A stretch of 64,000 bases of DNA from Radiobacillus kanasensis. GTDB lineage: Bacteria > Bacillota > Bacilli > Bacillales > Amphibacillaceae. The stretch spans positions 3,540,001 through 3,604,000 of the forward strand of contig NZ_CP088020.1 in the NCBI RefSeq assembly GCF_021049245.1, given 5' to 3'. How positions within the stretch are numbered: the first letter of the stretch is position 1; the number at the start of each line of letters is the position of its first letter. The notes beneath the pieces are model-generated. The model saw only the letters and a list, made by a program, of their open reading frames with translations, had not been told where the DNA came from and searched no databases. The translations under genes were made by a program, and so were the position numbers. Below, one piece after another: positions 29,326-38,303 of the stretch.

Positions 29326-30915
29326 CTATAATTCTAATGGCTGCTTAATCGCCTCTACTTTTTCGGTTCGGTAAATATCGTTTCGACGATCGATAAGCTG
29401 AGTTACTGTACCAACCATTCGATTGCGTTGAAGCATTTCAATATCAACTTCTCCGACGGTGACTTCCTCAACGTTCACACCACTTTCGGCTATGATGCCC
29501 TTGTTCGGGAAGCTAAAATCAGACGGAGAAAAAATAGCGGATACCCCGTACTGCCTATTCAGATGATACACCTTCGGTAAATGACCAACCGTTCCAGCTA
29601 ATACCGTGTACACTTGATGCTCGATCGCTCTCGCTTGTGCACAATATCGAACACGTAAGTATCCTTGCTGGTCTTCCGCTGAATATGGCGTAAATAAGAT
29701 TTGGGCTCCTTGATCGACAGCTAACCGTGACAACTCGGCAAACTGAATATCATATCCGATTAAAATAGCAACCTTGCCACAATCGGTATTAAACACATTT
29801 AAGGATTTCCCCGGCTGGGTGCCCCACCATTTCTTTTCGTCCTTCGTAATATGGAGCTTATATTGTTTATCAATCGCTCCATTTCGATGAAAGAGATAGG
29901 ATACACTATAAACGGAGCCATCCCTCTCTGTGAAATGGGTACCAGCCACAATGTTAATGCTATAGCGAATCGCTAAATCGGAAAACAACTCGACGAAAGC
30001 AGGCGTATATCGTGTCAGCTTCCATACTTGTTTACTCGGTACTTTTTCCTCATGCAAAGAAAGAAGCTGCAAGGTGAAGTTTTCTGGAAAGACAACGAAG
30101 TCAGATCTGATTTTAGAGCTGGAGTCCACGAAATACTCACATTGCGATTTAAAGTCTTCGAAAGATTGGATTTCCCGAAGCATGTATTGTACAGAAGAAA
30201 TACGCACTGGTTTGGATCGCTTATAACGAAAGTCTTCCGCCACATCTGGCTGGTAGTCCACATTAGCCCACTCCATTAAAGTGGCATATCCTAACGAGTC
30301 CTTATCAGGCGGGAGATAATTCGGTAAGATTCTCCTCAGTTTAAATCCATTCATCGTTTGGAACGTTAAGACAGGGTCATAAATTTTTCGGCTAATGACC
30401 TGCTCCGCATATTCCTCTGGTGTCCTTTTATCAGCGTACTTATGATAATTCGGAATTCTCCCACCGAAGAGAATACTTTTTAAGTTGAACTTTTTACAAA
30501 TATCTCTTCTGGCTTGATACAATCTTCTTCCGATTTTCATATGCCGATATTCGGGATGAACAACGACATCAATGCCATATAAATTCTTTCCATTTGGATT
30601 ATGATTTGTAATAAAATTGTTCCCAGAAATTTGTTTCATCGTATGCTCTTCCGGATATTCATCAAAATTAATGATTAAACTGGAGCACGATCCAACGATT
30701 TTGCCATCAAACTCAATGCACACTTGACCTTCTGGAAAAATACGCAAATGACTTTCAAAATGCTCCCTACTAAATGCAATGTCAGGTCCAAACCCTAACC
30801 TTGCAAGTGCTAACAACTCGTCAATATCATCAAAGGTCATGTTTCGGACGACGATTTGATGTTCAAACTTAGAGAGGTCATGTTCGGACAAGGTATTCCT
30901 CTCTTTTTCCAGCAT
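29326..30915 (-). CDS. GNAT acetyltransferase - carbon-nitrogen hydrolase fusion (YhcX-like)
   Basis: 529 residues. Residues about 20-215 form a GNAT domain (DVVVHPEYRHMKIGRRLYQ at 116-134). Residues about 235-500 form a nitrilase-superfamily domain: Glu278 in VVFPENF and Lys353 in QYKLHIT are in place, but the nucleophile position reads ILIGYDIQF (Gly387) where canonical members have Cys-Tyr-Asp. So the amidase active site looks incomplete; whether that is general in this subfamily I cannot tell. B. subtilis YhcX has the same architecture. Sits behind gabD with a 19-bp gap. Confidence 0.85.
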   Translation of the reverse strand: MLEKERNTLSEHDLSKFEHQIVVRNMTFDDIDELLALARLGFGPDIAFSREHFESHLRIFPEGQVCIEFDGKIVGSCSSLIINFDEYPEEHTMKQISGNNFITNHNPNGKNLYGIDVVVHPEYRHMKIGRRLYQARRDICKKFNLKSILFGGRIPNYHKYADKRTPEEYAEQVISRKIYDPVLTFQTMNGFKLRRILPNYLPPDKDSLGYATLMEWANVDYQPDVAEDFRYKRSKPVRISSVQYMLREIQSFEDFKSQCEYFVDSSSKIRSDFVVFPENFTLQLLSLHEEKVPSKQVWKLTRYTPAFVELFSDLAIRYSINIVAGTHFTERDGSVYSVSYLFHRNGAIDKQYKLHITKDEKKWWGTQPGKSLNVFNTDCGKVAILIGYDIQFAELSRLAVDQGAQILFTPYSAEDQQGYLRVRYCAQARAIEHQVYTVLAGTVGHLPKVYHLNRQYGVSAIFSPSDFSFPNKGIIAESGVNVEEVTVGEVDIEMLQRNRMVGTVTQLIDRRNDIYRTEKVEAIKQPLEL

Positions 30916-30934
30916 AATAACCCTCCTCTGGTTA

Positions 30935-32362
30935 TTAAATCATGTGAATCGAAATGTATTTTTCTTCTAAATACTCGAGAATGCCCGACTTTCCACCTTC
31001 TCTCCCGATTCCACTTTCTTTATAACCACCAAACGGTCCTTGTGGAGTAACAGGTGCAGGATCATTTAATCCTACAATCCCATAATCCAGCTCCGCCATT
31101 ACACGTAAGCCTCTGCTTAAATCGCTTGTATAAAAATAGGCAGCTAGCCCATATGGTGTGTTGTTCGCTTTTTCAATAACTTCTGCTTCCTCTTTAAAGC
31201 TAAAGATTGGTGCAACTGGTCCAAAGGTTTCTTCTGTCGCGATTTGCATATCCTCTGTAGCGTTGGTAATAACGGTGGGTTCAAAGAAATAACCGCCTAG
31301 TCCGTCTTCTTCATAAGGATTCCCGCCACAGAGCACTTGACCATTCTTAGCCACAGCATCTTGGACATGTCGCTGTACTTTTTCATAAGACGCTTGGTTG
31401 ATTAATGGTCCTACATTCACTCCATCTTCCAGACCATTTCCGACCTTTAGTCCACGAGCTTTTTCCGCTAGAATCTTGCCAAATTCCTCTTTAATCGACT
31501 CATGGACGTAAATACGGTTCGTACAAATACACGTTTGCCCGTTGTTCACAAACTTCGTTGCGATTGCGCCTTTTGCTGCAGCTTCCAGGTCAGCATCTTC
31601 AAATACGATAAACGGTGCATGACCTCCTAGCTCCATGGAAACCTTTTTCACAGTATCCGCTGATTGTTTTAATAAAAGCTTTCCAACTGCTGTTGATCCA
31701 GTAAACGTAATTTTCCTTACAATTGGACTACCTGTTAAGACTGGTCCAACCTCTTCCGCTGGTCCGATGATTAGATTGGCAACCCCTTTTGGAAGGTCTG
31801 CTTCATCAAAGCATTCAAACATTTTCATCGCAGATAATGGGGTTGCGGGGGCCGGTTTAATCACGACCGTACAACCTGCTGCGATTGCTGGGGCTATTTT
31901 TCTTGCAATCATGGATAACGGAAAGTTCCACGGTGTAATAGCTGCCGCTACTCCGATAGGCTGTCTTAGAATCATTAAGTGTTTGTCGGATTGATTAGCT
32001 GGAATGGTTTCACCATATACACGTTTCGCTTCCTCCGCAAACCACTTCACATAAGCAGCAGAAGAGTCCACTTCTCTGCGTGCTTCGCCTAGTGGTTTTC
32101 CCATTTCTGTCGTAATCGTTCTAGCAAGCTCTTCTTTCTTTTCTTGAAGCTTATCTGCTATTCTTTCTAAATACGCACTTCTTTCTTGTGCCGTTCTTTT
32201 TCGCCAAATGGAGAATGCAGCGTTAGCCGCTTCAATTGCTTCTTGCGTTTCCCCTTTTCCCGCCGAAGCAACATCGGCTATTTTCTCCCCTGTCGCAGGG
32301 TTGATCACTTCCATCGTTTTTCCAGAATTAGCTGGACGCCATTCGCCGTTTATATAAAGCAT
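30935..32362 (-). CDS. gabD: succinate-semialdehyde dehydrogenase
   Basis: 475 residues. Catalytic Glu in SMELGGHAPFIV, Cys in NNGQTCICTNRIYV, and the GabD-like end GGYKESGIGREGGKSGILEYLEEKYISI. Oxidises succinate semialdehyde from GABA/putrescine breakdown to succinate. ATG with GGGAGGGG. Related aldehyde dehydrogenases act on aminobutanal, but the sequence is closest to GabD. Confidence 0.92.
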   Translation of the reverse strand: MLYINGEWRPANSGKTMEVINPATGEKIADVASAGKGETQEAIEAANAAFSIWRKRTAQERSAYLERIADKLQEKKEELARTITTEMGKPLGEARREVDSSAAYVKWFAEEAKRVYGETIPANQSDKHLMILRQPIGVAAAITPWNFPLSMIARKIAPAIAAGCTVVIKPAPATPLSAMKMFECFDEADLPKGVANLIIGPAEEVGPVLTGSPIVRKITFTGSTAVGKLLLKQSADTVKKVSMELGGHAPFIVFEDADLEAAAKGAIATKFVNNGQTCICTNRIYVHESIKEEFGKILAEKARGLKVGNGLEDGVNVGPLINQASYEKVQRHVQDAVAKNGQVLCGGNPYEEDGLGGYFFEPTVITNATEDMQIATEETFGPVAPIFSFKEEAEVIEKANNTPYGLAAYFYTSDLSRGLRVMAELDYGIVGLNDPAPVTPQGPFGGYKESGIGREGGKSGILEYLEEKYISIHMI

Positions 32363-32380
32363 GGTAACCCCTCCCGATTA

Positions 32381-33475
32381 TTAGGACTCAAACGTAATCT
32401 TTTCAAAGGTTCCTTCCGCTGGTTTCCCAACACATACATACATATTCTTTTTCGATAAATTCATAATGATAGAAAATACCGTTTCCATTTGTCTATGCTC
32501 TGGTGCAAGCTCGTTTTTATAGTGATTAATGGAGTTTGGCTTATTGAACGTGTCAGAAAGCCAAGTTTTAAACGTATCTTCTGTAATGTCTTCTCCAGAT
32601 TGAAGAGATAAGTCGATCAATTGCTCTGCTCTCTTCTTTCGTATCATGGAATCATCAAAACGAAATTCGTTCATATCTTTTAAGTGTTTCTTCAATTCAT
32701 TGGAAAGGAGGTGATTGCTATGAACAAGTCTTCCCATTTGTGTTCCTACTTCATAGATTCCAAAAGGAGATACTTCAAAATTGACGGCCATTCCCTTGTC
32801 GGGTTCACCCTCATCCGCACCGATCAGGAAGCTGGCTGCTGATGCCATTTGTCCTGCTTTTATTTTCGAAATGGCTTCCGTTAAGGAATAGGAGTCTAGG
32901 ACACCTCTAAGTCCTAAATGAATGGGAACCTCATTGGACTTTTTATCTGTTAAAAGGGCATTAAAGCAAACACCCACACCGGAAGAATTCCAACCTATCT
33001 TTCCAATCATTCCACCTTCTGTAATCATTTGAATATCTGGCTTATTTTGTTGCTGGATGGATAGAGCAAGCAAGCTATCTGTTTGACGTCCTTTCCAATC
33101 CCAATTCTGTGCGATAATCGTGTCCCGATGGATAGGAGGGTATAGAGCCATTGCCGTACACCCATCTGAAAAGGAAGATCCTTTGTAGCCAGCTAAAGCA
33201 ATTTCACTTCTAGCATTTAAGGCTAAAATGTCTTCGAAATCCACACCGGCACCTTCGGCCACTCCTTGCATTTCTTCCACCAGATCGTAGTCATACTTCT
33301 CTATCGAATCGACATGCTCAAGGGCGTATTCCCGAGCTTGTTGCCAATCAATTTGTTTATATCCGTGAAAAAGCTTTTCATAGGTTTCTAAACTGTGTAT
33401 GACTTCCTTTTTTCCTTTACTTCCATGCTCGTATCCAATTTCTTTTGCTGTACCTGATAAGGCCAGTTTTTTCAT
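32381..33475 (-). CDS. C45 Ntn-hydrolase, acyl-CoA:6-APA acyltransferase-like amidase
   Basis: 364 residues of the C45 peptidase/penicillin acyltransferase family. The Ntn nucleophile is expected at Cys106 in FSDGCTAMAL, exposed by cleavage after Gly105; downstream QNWDWKG and GWNSSGVGVCFNAL match the family. It would hydrolyse or exchange an N-acyl group on an amine or amino acid. Known relatives include fungal isopenicillin N acyltransferase and insect Tan (N-beta-alanyl-dopamine hydrolase). Located between the PuuB-like oxidase and gabD, so an N-acylated polyamine, GABA or beta-alanine is a reasonable guess. Confidence 0.82.
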   Translation of the reverse strand: MKKLALSGTAKEIGYEHGSKGKKEVIHSLETYEKLFHGYKQIDWQQAREYALEHVDSIEKYDYDLVEEMQGVAEGAGVDFEDILALNARSEIALAGYKGSSFSDGCTAMALYPPIHRDTIIAQNWDWKGRQTDSLLALSIQQQNKPDIQMITEGGMIGKIGWNSSGVGVCFNALLTDKKSNEVPIHLGLRGVLDSYSLTEAISKIKAGQMASAASFLIGADEGEPDKGMAVNFEVSPFGIYEVGTQMGRLVHSNHLLSNELKKHLKDMNEFRFDDSMIRKKRAEQLIDLSLQSGEDITEDTFKTWLSDTFNKPNSINHYKNELAPEHRQMETVFSIIMNLSKKNMYVCVGKPAEGTFEKITFES

Positions 33476-33580
33476 AAAAGTAGACCCTTCTCTCGTTTTC
33501 TTTTATTTAATAATTCTCTTGACTTCCCGCTTTCATTTTTATTAGTCTAGCAAGTTATAACTTCGAGCACCTATGGAACT

Positions 33581-33648
33581 GCCACGTCCAGCTGCAGTCC
33601 AGCTACACGGGCCCTCTCCGCTTTCTAATGTACCCCGCGCTTTTGTTC
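33581..33648 (-). repeat. dispersed repeat, short variant
   Basis: 68-bp minus-strand element beginning GAACAAAAGCGC and ending AGCTGGACGTGGC, the same ends as the 154-bp element at 15776-15929, with most of the interior missing. In the gap between the PuuB-like and C45 genes. Confidence 0.55.
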
Positions 33649-34923
33649 TTAAGAAGATCTATCTTTATACTTGTAATAATATTTCATTAAGCTAACAGCT
33701 TTTTCATGCTGACTGTGGAACGGGATCGGCATGACTCTATTCACTTCCAATGGGTTTGATTCCTGTTCTTCTGACGTAATTTTTTCTGCAATAACTTTAC
33801 CCATATACGTCGACATTGCCGCACCATGCCCCGCATAGCCAAAGGCAAAGTATGTGCCATCTTTTAGCTGCCCGACATATGGGAGTTTTTCTTTTGTAAA
33901 TCCAACTTTCCCTCCCCATTGGTATTCCACCTTTGCATCCTTTAAGTCCGGGAATACGTTTACCATGCCTTCAGCCAACCGGTTGAATAATTGTTTTTGA
34001 TCTCGTTTACTAGATGATCGACCTGATCCACCAAACGCTACTCGGTTATCCGCGGTTCGACGGAAGTAATAGAGTAAATGCTTCGTATCCGAAACCGCCC
34101 TATCATGCTTAATAAGCTCCTCCAACATTTCCGGTGGGAGTGGCTCAGTAGCAACCATAATACTCTCGATTGGTATAATGGTCCGCTTGATTGTCTTATT
34201 TAAATCACCGGAGTATGCATTTGTCACGATAACAATTTCTTTGGCAAATACACGACCTTTATCTGTATGAACAATGACTTTGTTATTTTCTCGTTCAACA
34301 CGGATTGCATTGGAATTCTCATAGATGGTTCCACCATGTTTGACTACTGCATCCGCTAATCCTAACGCATAATTTAATGGGTGAAAGTGTGCACTACTTG
34401 GATCTACACGTCCCCCGTGATAGAAAGTCGTTTTTAGCTCTGATTGGATTTCCTCAGGTTTTACGACCTCTACTCGATAATCAAACTCTTTCTCCAATAC
34501 TTCTTGCTCTTTTTTAAAGCCTTCAACGTGTTCTGGCTTGTAGGCTGCTAATAAGCTTCCATTTCGTTTAAAAGAACAATCCATTCCGTTTAACTCAATA
34601 ATATTTTCAATAAGATCGATAGAGTCTAATGACATTTGAAACATTCTTTTGGCATTTTCTAAGCCCTTTTTCTTTATCAAAGAGCTAGCTGACCCAATAA
34701 AACCGGTTAGTACTTCTCCTCCATTTCGCCCACTCGCACCACTACCTACCAAATTTTTCTCCAAAATAATAGTTCGGACGCCTTTTTGTTGTAAAAAGTA
34801 AGACGTCGCTAATCCGGAATACCCACCACCGATGATAACGACATCACAATGCTGATCTCCTTCTAATGAAGGATGTTTACTTCTTGTATTTGAAGTCGCT
34901 TCCCATAATGACACATTGTCCAT
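33649..34923 (-). CDS. FAD-dependent amine oxidase, PuuB/OrdL-like
   Basis: 424 residues of the DAO superfamily. Dinucleotide-binding VVIIGGGYSGLATSYFL, SGASGRNGGEV (covalent-flavin-region signature seen in PuuB/glycine-oxidase relatives), and C-terminal GYAGHGAAMSTYMGK. Likely oxidises gamma-glutamyl-putrescine or another N-acyl amine. No gamma-glutamyl-putrescine synthetase (PuuA) is in the window. Follows the pot transporter, fitting use of imported polyamine. Confidence 0.86.
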   Translation of the reverse strand: MDNVSLWEATSNTRSKHPSLEGDQHCDVVIIGGGYSGLATSYFLQQKGVRTIILEKNLVGSGASGRNGGEVLTGFIGSASSLIKKKGLENAKRMFQMSLDSIDLIENIIELNGMDCSFKRNGSLLAAYKPEHVEGFKKEQEVLEKEFDYRVEVVKPEEIQSELKTTFYHGGRVDPSSAHFHPLNYALGLADAVVKHGGTIYENSNAIRVERENNKVIVHTDKGRVFAKEIVIVTNAYSGDLNKTIKRTIIPIESIMVATEPLPPEMLEELIKHDRAVSDTKHLLYYFRRTADNRVAFGGSGRSSSKRDQKQLFNRLAEGMVNVFPDLKDAKVEYQWGGKVGFTKEKLPYVGQLKDGTYFAFGYAGHGAAMSTYMGKVIAEKITSEEQESNPLEVNRVMPIPFHSQHEKAVSLMKYYYKYKDRSS

Positions 34924-34968
34924 TGTTCCACTCCTCTAGTGCTAACTAATAATCTTCCTACTCTTTCT

Positions 34969-35820
34969 CTACATAAGTAAATTCTTATCCTTAGACGATG
35001 TAAATCGTAAAAAGACGAAAACAGATATTAAAACAAGTATCATTAACAAAATCGATAACGCAGATCCTAGCTGCCAGTTCATACCAACGACGAATGCATC
35101 CCGAATGACGTTCCCAACCATTAGCAGCTTAGAACCCGTCATTAAATCGGTTACGACAAAAACACTTAAGGCAGGTACGAATGTAATGATGAATCCTGCC
35201 AAAACTCCAGGGAAAGTCAATGGCAACGTGACCGTTAAAAACGTTTTTATCGGGTTCGCCCCTAAATCTTCTGCTGCTTCTAAATAGCTTTTATCCAACT
35301 GTTCAATGGATGAATAGATTGGAAGAATCATAAATGGTAAAAAGCCATAAACGAGCCCTACGATAATGGCAAACGGTGTATATAACATCGTTATCGGTTC
35401 TGAAATAATTCCTAGCTTCATTAAAAGGGCATTGATAACGCCTTCATTATTTAAAAGAATAATCCATGCGTATAAACGAACGAGTAAATTGGTCCAGAAC
35501 GGGATCATAACGAGTAATAACAGCATGTTTTTCCATTTGCCAGCATGTGCGATAAAATAAGCAAATGGATACGCCAACAATAAGCAGATAAGCGTTGCTC
35601 CTAACGACCAAACAATGGAGTTCCAAATAACTTTTACATACATCGAACTGAAGGTCGTTTTATAAGCCTCTAGACTAAATTCATAAAGAATTCCACCGTA
35701 TCCTTCATTTGTCGTAAAGCTAATTACCGTAATCATCCCGATAGGTACTACTAGAAAAATTAATAACCAGATTAAGCTTGGTGATAGCATTCCGTAAGCT
35801 AGTTTGATATTTTTAATCAC
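34969..35820 (-). CDS. potB: spermidine/putrescine ABC permease PotB
   Basis: 283 residues, six predicted spans, EAA loop EAAEDLGANPIKTFLTVTLPLTFPG. GTG start at 35820 chosen because GGGAGGGG precedes it at proper spacing; a longer frame reaches into potC. Four bases after the potC stop. Last of the pot genes, the reverse of the usual potB-potC order. Confidence 0.9.
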   Translation of the reverse strand: MIKNIKLAYGMLSPSLIWLLIFLVVPIGMITVISFTTNEGYGGILYEFSLEAYKTTFSSMYVKVIWNSIVWSLGATLICLLLAYPFAYFIAHAGKWKNMLLLLVMIPFWTNLLVRLYAWIILLNNEGVINALLMKLGIISEPITMLYTPFAIIVGLVYGFLPFMILPIYSSIEQLDKSYLEAAEDLGANPIKTFLTVTLPLTFPGVLAGFIITFVPALSVFVVTDLMTGSKLLMVGNVIRDAFVVGMNWQLGSALSILLMILVLISVFVFLRFTSSKDKNLLM

Positions 35821-35824
35821 GACT

Positions 35825-36610
35825 TCACCCCTCCCTGTTTCCAATATGCATTCTCTTTCCAACAACCATTACCGTGATGATGATTAAGAGTACTAGAATG
35901 GTTGAGAGGGCATTGATTTCTGGGGATACACCCATTCGAACCATCGAGTAAACGAGTACTGGCAACGTGTTCGCACTCGGTCCGCTGGTAAAATAGGTGA
36001 TAACAAACTCATCTAAGGAAATGGTGAATGCGAGCAATGCACCTGCCAAAATCCCCGGTGAGATAAGTGGGAAGGTAACCTTCCAAAACGTATGCCACTC
36101 GTTTGCTCCTAAATCCTTAGCCGCTTCTTCTAATTGGTTATCTAATCCAGCAAGTCTCGCTAAGACAACGAGCATAACGTAAGAAATGGTGATGGCAACA
36201 TGACCTGGTAATACTGTAGACAGTCCTAGCGTTACTTGTAGCCAACCATATAAGGCTAATAAAGCTACCGCTACAACAATATCTGGAATGACGACCGGAA
36301 TGTAGAATAAAAAGTCCAATGCTTTTTTTCCAGGAAAGCTATAGCGATGAAAGGCTAGTGCTGCTAGCGTTCCGCATATGGTTGCAATAATAGTTGTCAC
36401 TACAGCAATAAGCAAGCTGTTATAGGCGGCCGTTAAAATCTGTTCATTGGAAAATAGACTTACATACCAATCAACGGTAAACCCAGTCCAAACTGTTCCT
36501 ACTTTCGAATCATTAAATGAGAATGCCATTAAAATAGCAATTGGGATGTAGAAAAACATAAAGATTAGGACTGTGTATATAGATAGGATTTTCTTTGTTC
36601 TTGGTCTCAT
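35825..36610 (-). CDS. potC: spermidine/putrescine ABC permease PotC
   Basis: 261 residues with EAA loop EAAKDLGANEWHTFWKVTFPLISPG and the PotC-like SLDEFVITYFTSGP. Pairs with PotB. Ribosome-binding site AAAGG ten bases before ATG. Separated from potD by the 393-bp repeat. Confidence 0.9.
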   Translation of the reverse strand: MRPRTKKILSIYTVLIFMFFYIPIAILMAFSFNDSKVGTVWTGFTVDWYVSLFSNEQILTAAYNSLLIAVVTTIIATICGTLAALAFHRYSFPGKKALDFLFYIPVVIPDIVVAVALLALYGWLQVTLGLSTVLPGHVAITISYVMLVVLARLAGLDNQLEEAAKDLGANEWHTFWKVTFPLISPGILAGALLAFTISLDEFVITYFTSGPSANTLPVLVYSMVRMGVSPEINALSTILVLLIIITVMVVGKRMHIGNREG

Positions 36611-36675
36611 TTCACACCAGCCTTTGACTTCGCTTTTTCACAACGTTCTGTAGAGAATAAAAGAGAACCTTAAAG

Positions 36676-37082
36676 AAGTTGTTCAAATAGTCCGGTAAAA
36701 AGGACACGGCGATTTTCTTCGTTAGCTTGCTTTTCAAAAACCGATGCACCTGCGTCTTCTAGGAATTACAAGGAAGTAAAATTCCTCGGTGCAAGGCAGC
36801 AAGGAAGTTACTTCGCAGAAGTGGCCTTGCTCACTATCTAAAAGGAATAGTGGATTTTCTGCTAAAGTCGTGCACGTCCTGGGACTGCGGTTACTCGTCC
36901 CACCGAAAACATTTGTGCACAACTAGAGAAGTCAGCACATCCTGTGCAAGTCCGGTCCTTGAAAAAGGAAAGTACTTTTTCTGCGTACGGTGATCATGCT
37001 TCCGAAGCAACGAGCTTGTCATCAAAGCTGAGCTGCCTCGAACTTCTTGGTCCTTTTCATCGTCCTTTTTGAACACACACAC
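36676..37082 (-). repeat. 393-bp structured repeat, copy 2
   Basis: Core 36681-37074 (394 bp). Minus-strand copy of the element at 11286-11692, about 95% identical by eye, with the same inverted ends and even the same TCTTTAAGTG just outside the left end. Sense to the pot operon, between potD and potC. No transposase and no clear target duplication. Confidence 0.85.
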
Positions 37083-37115
37083 TTAAAGAGATCCTCTTTT
37101 ATTCTTCATTTCTAC

Positions 37116-38192
37116 CTACTCAATCTTTAATTCATTAAACGCTTGGTTAATCATTTCCATCGTATCTTGCGGTACATCTTCAAACCATTCTGCGTTTGCA
37201 ATCTGCTCTTGTGGAGGATAGGAAGCCGGATTCGATCTTTCTTCCTCTGACATTAAATCAAGCGCTGCTTGGTTTGGATTACTGTATGGGAATGCGTCCG
37301 AAAGTTGTTTACTAATTTCCCCTTCAAGCAAATAGTTAATAAATACCTCGGCCGTATATTTGTTTTTCGATGTCTTTGGAATAACTAAGTTATCCATCCA
37401 AAGCTCTCCACCTTCTTCAGGAAGGAGGTAAGAAATATCAGGATTTTCTTCCATTGCAATAGCCGCTTCTCCCGAATACGTATGAGAAATCCATGCTTCT
37501 CCACTAGTTAATTGAGCTGCTGGAGATTCATCATAGACTAAAAGATTAGGGTGAAGTTTGGACAATTCCTCTTTTGCTTCTTGAATTTTACTTTCCGATA
37601 AATCATTCATGCTATATCCAAGCTTCTGAAGGGACATACTGAAAGCTTCACGCGAACTATTTTGGACCGTCACGTGTCCCGCATATTTTTCATCCCAAAG
37701 ATCGGCATAAGTAGGTGTACCTTCTACTTTAGTCGTGTTGTAGGCAATTCCTGTACTTCCATATAAATAAGGCACAGAGAATTTATTATCTGGATCGTAG
37801 TCTCTTTCATGGAAAACCTCTTGAATATTTTTGAAGTTCGGAATGTTTTCCATATCTATCTCCAGTAACTGATCTTCTTCAATCATCCGTTTTACAATAT
37901 AGTCGGTCGGAACTACGATGTCATAGTTTACAGTTCCACTGTTCAATTTAGTCAGCATTTCTTGGTTTGACGTATAGGTAGAATAGACAACTTTTACACC
38001 AAATTCTTCTTCAAACGAATCTAGTACTTCCTGAGGCATATATTCACCCCAGTTGAATAGGTAAAGCTCTTCTGCTAATTCACTTCCTGACTCGCCGCCC
38101 TCGGCTGATCCACCATCTGCTTCTGAGCTATTACAAGCAACTAAACTCAACACAAAAACCACAGCCAACAACATTCTTAGTAAATGTTTCAT
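37116..38192 (-). CDS. potD: spermidine/putrescine-binding lipoprotein PotD
   Basis: 358 residues. Lipobox LSLVAC near residue 20, then an SBP_bac_8 fold: LYLFNWGEYMPQEVLDSFEEEFGVKVVY is the classic PotD opening. Binds polyamine outside the cell for PotABC. ATG at 38192 with GGGGG seven bases upstream, directly before the signal sequence. Followed by the structured repeat. Confidence 0.92.
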   Translation of the reverse strand: MKHLLRMLLAVVFVLSLVACNSSEADGGSAEGGESGSELAEELYLFNWGEYMPQEVLDSFEEEFGVKVVYSTYTSNQEMLTKLNSGTVNYDIVVPTDYIVKRMIEEDQLLEIDMENIPNFKNIQEVFHERDYDPDNKFSVPYLYGSTGIAYNTTKVEGTPTYADLWDEKYAGHVTVQNSSREAFSMSLQKLGYSMNDLSESKIQEAKEELSKLHPNLLVYDESPAAQLTSGEAWISHTYSGEAAIAMEENPDISYLLPEEGGELWMDNLVIPKTSKNKYTAEVFINYLLEGEISKQLSDAFPYSNPNQAALDLMSEEERSNPASYPPQEQIANAEWFEDVPQDTMEMINQAFNELKIE

Positions 38193-38303
38193 CTTTCGCC
38201 CCCTAAATGAGATATCTTTCCCCTTTATTAGTAAACCCTTGATGCTTTTCTGTTTGTCCACTTCCCATCATTACGCTTTCGACCACCCCTTTCCGTATAA
38301 AGA

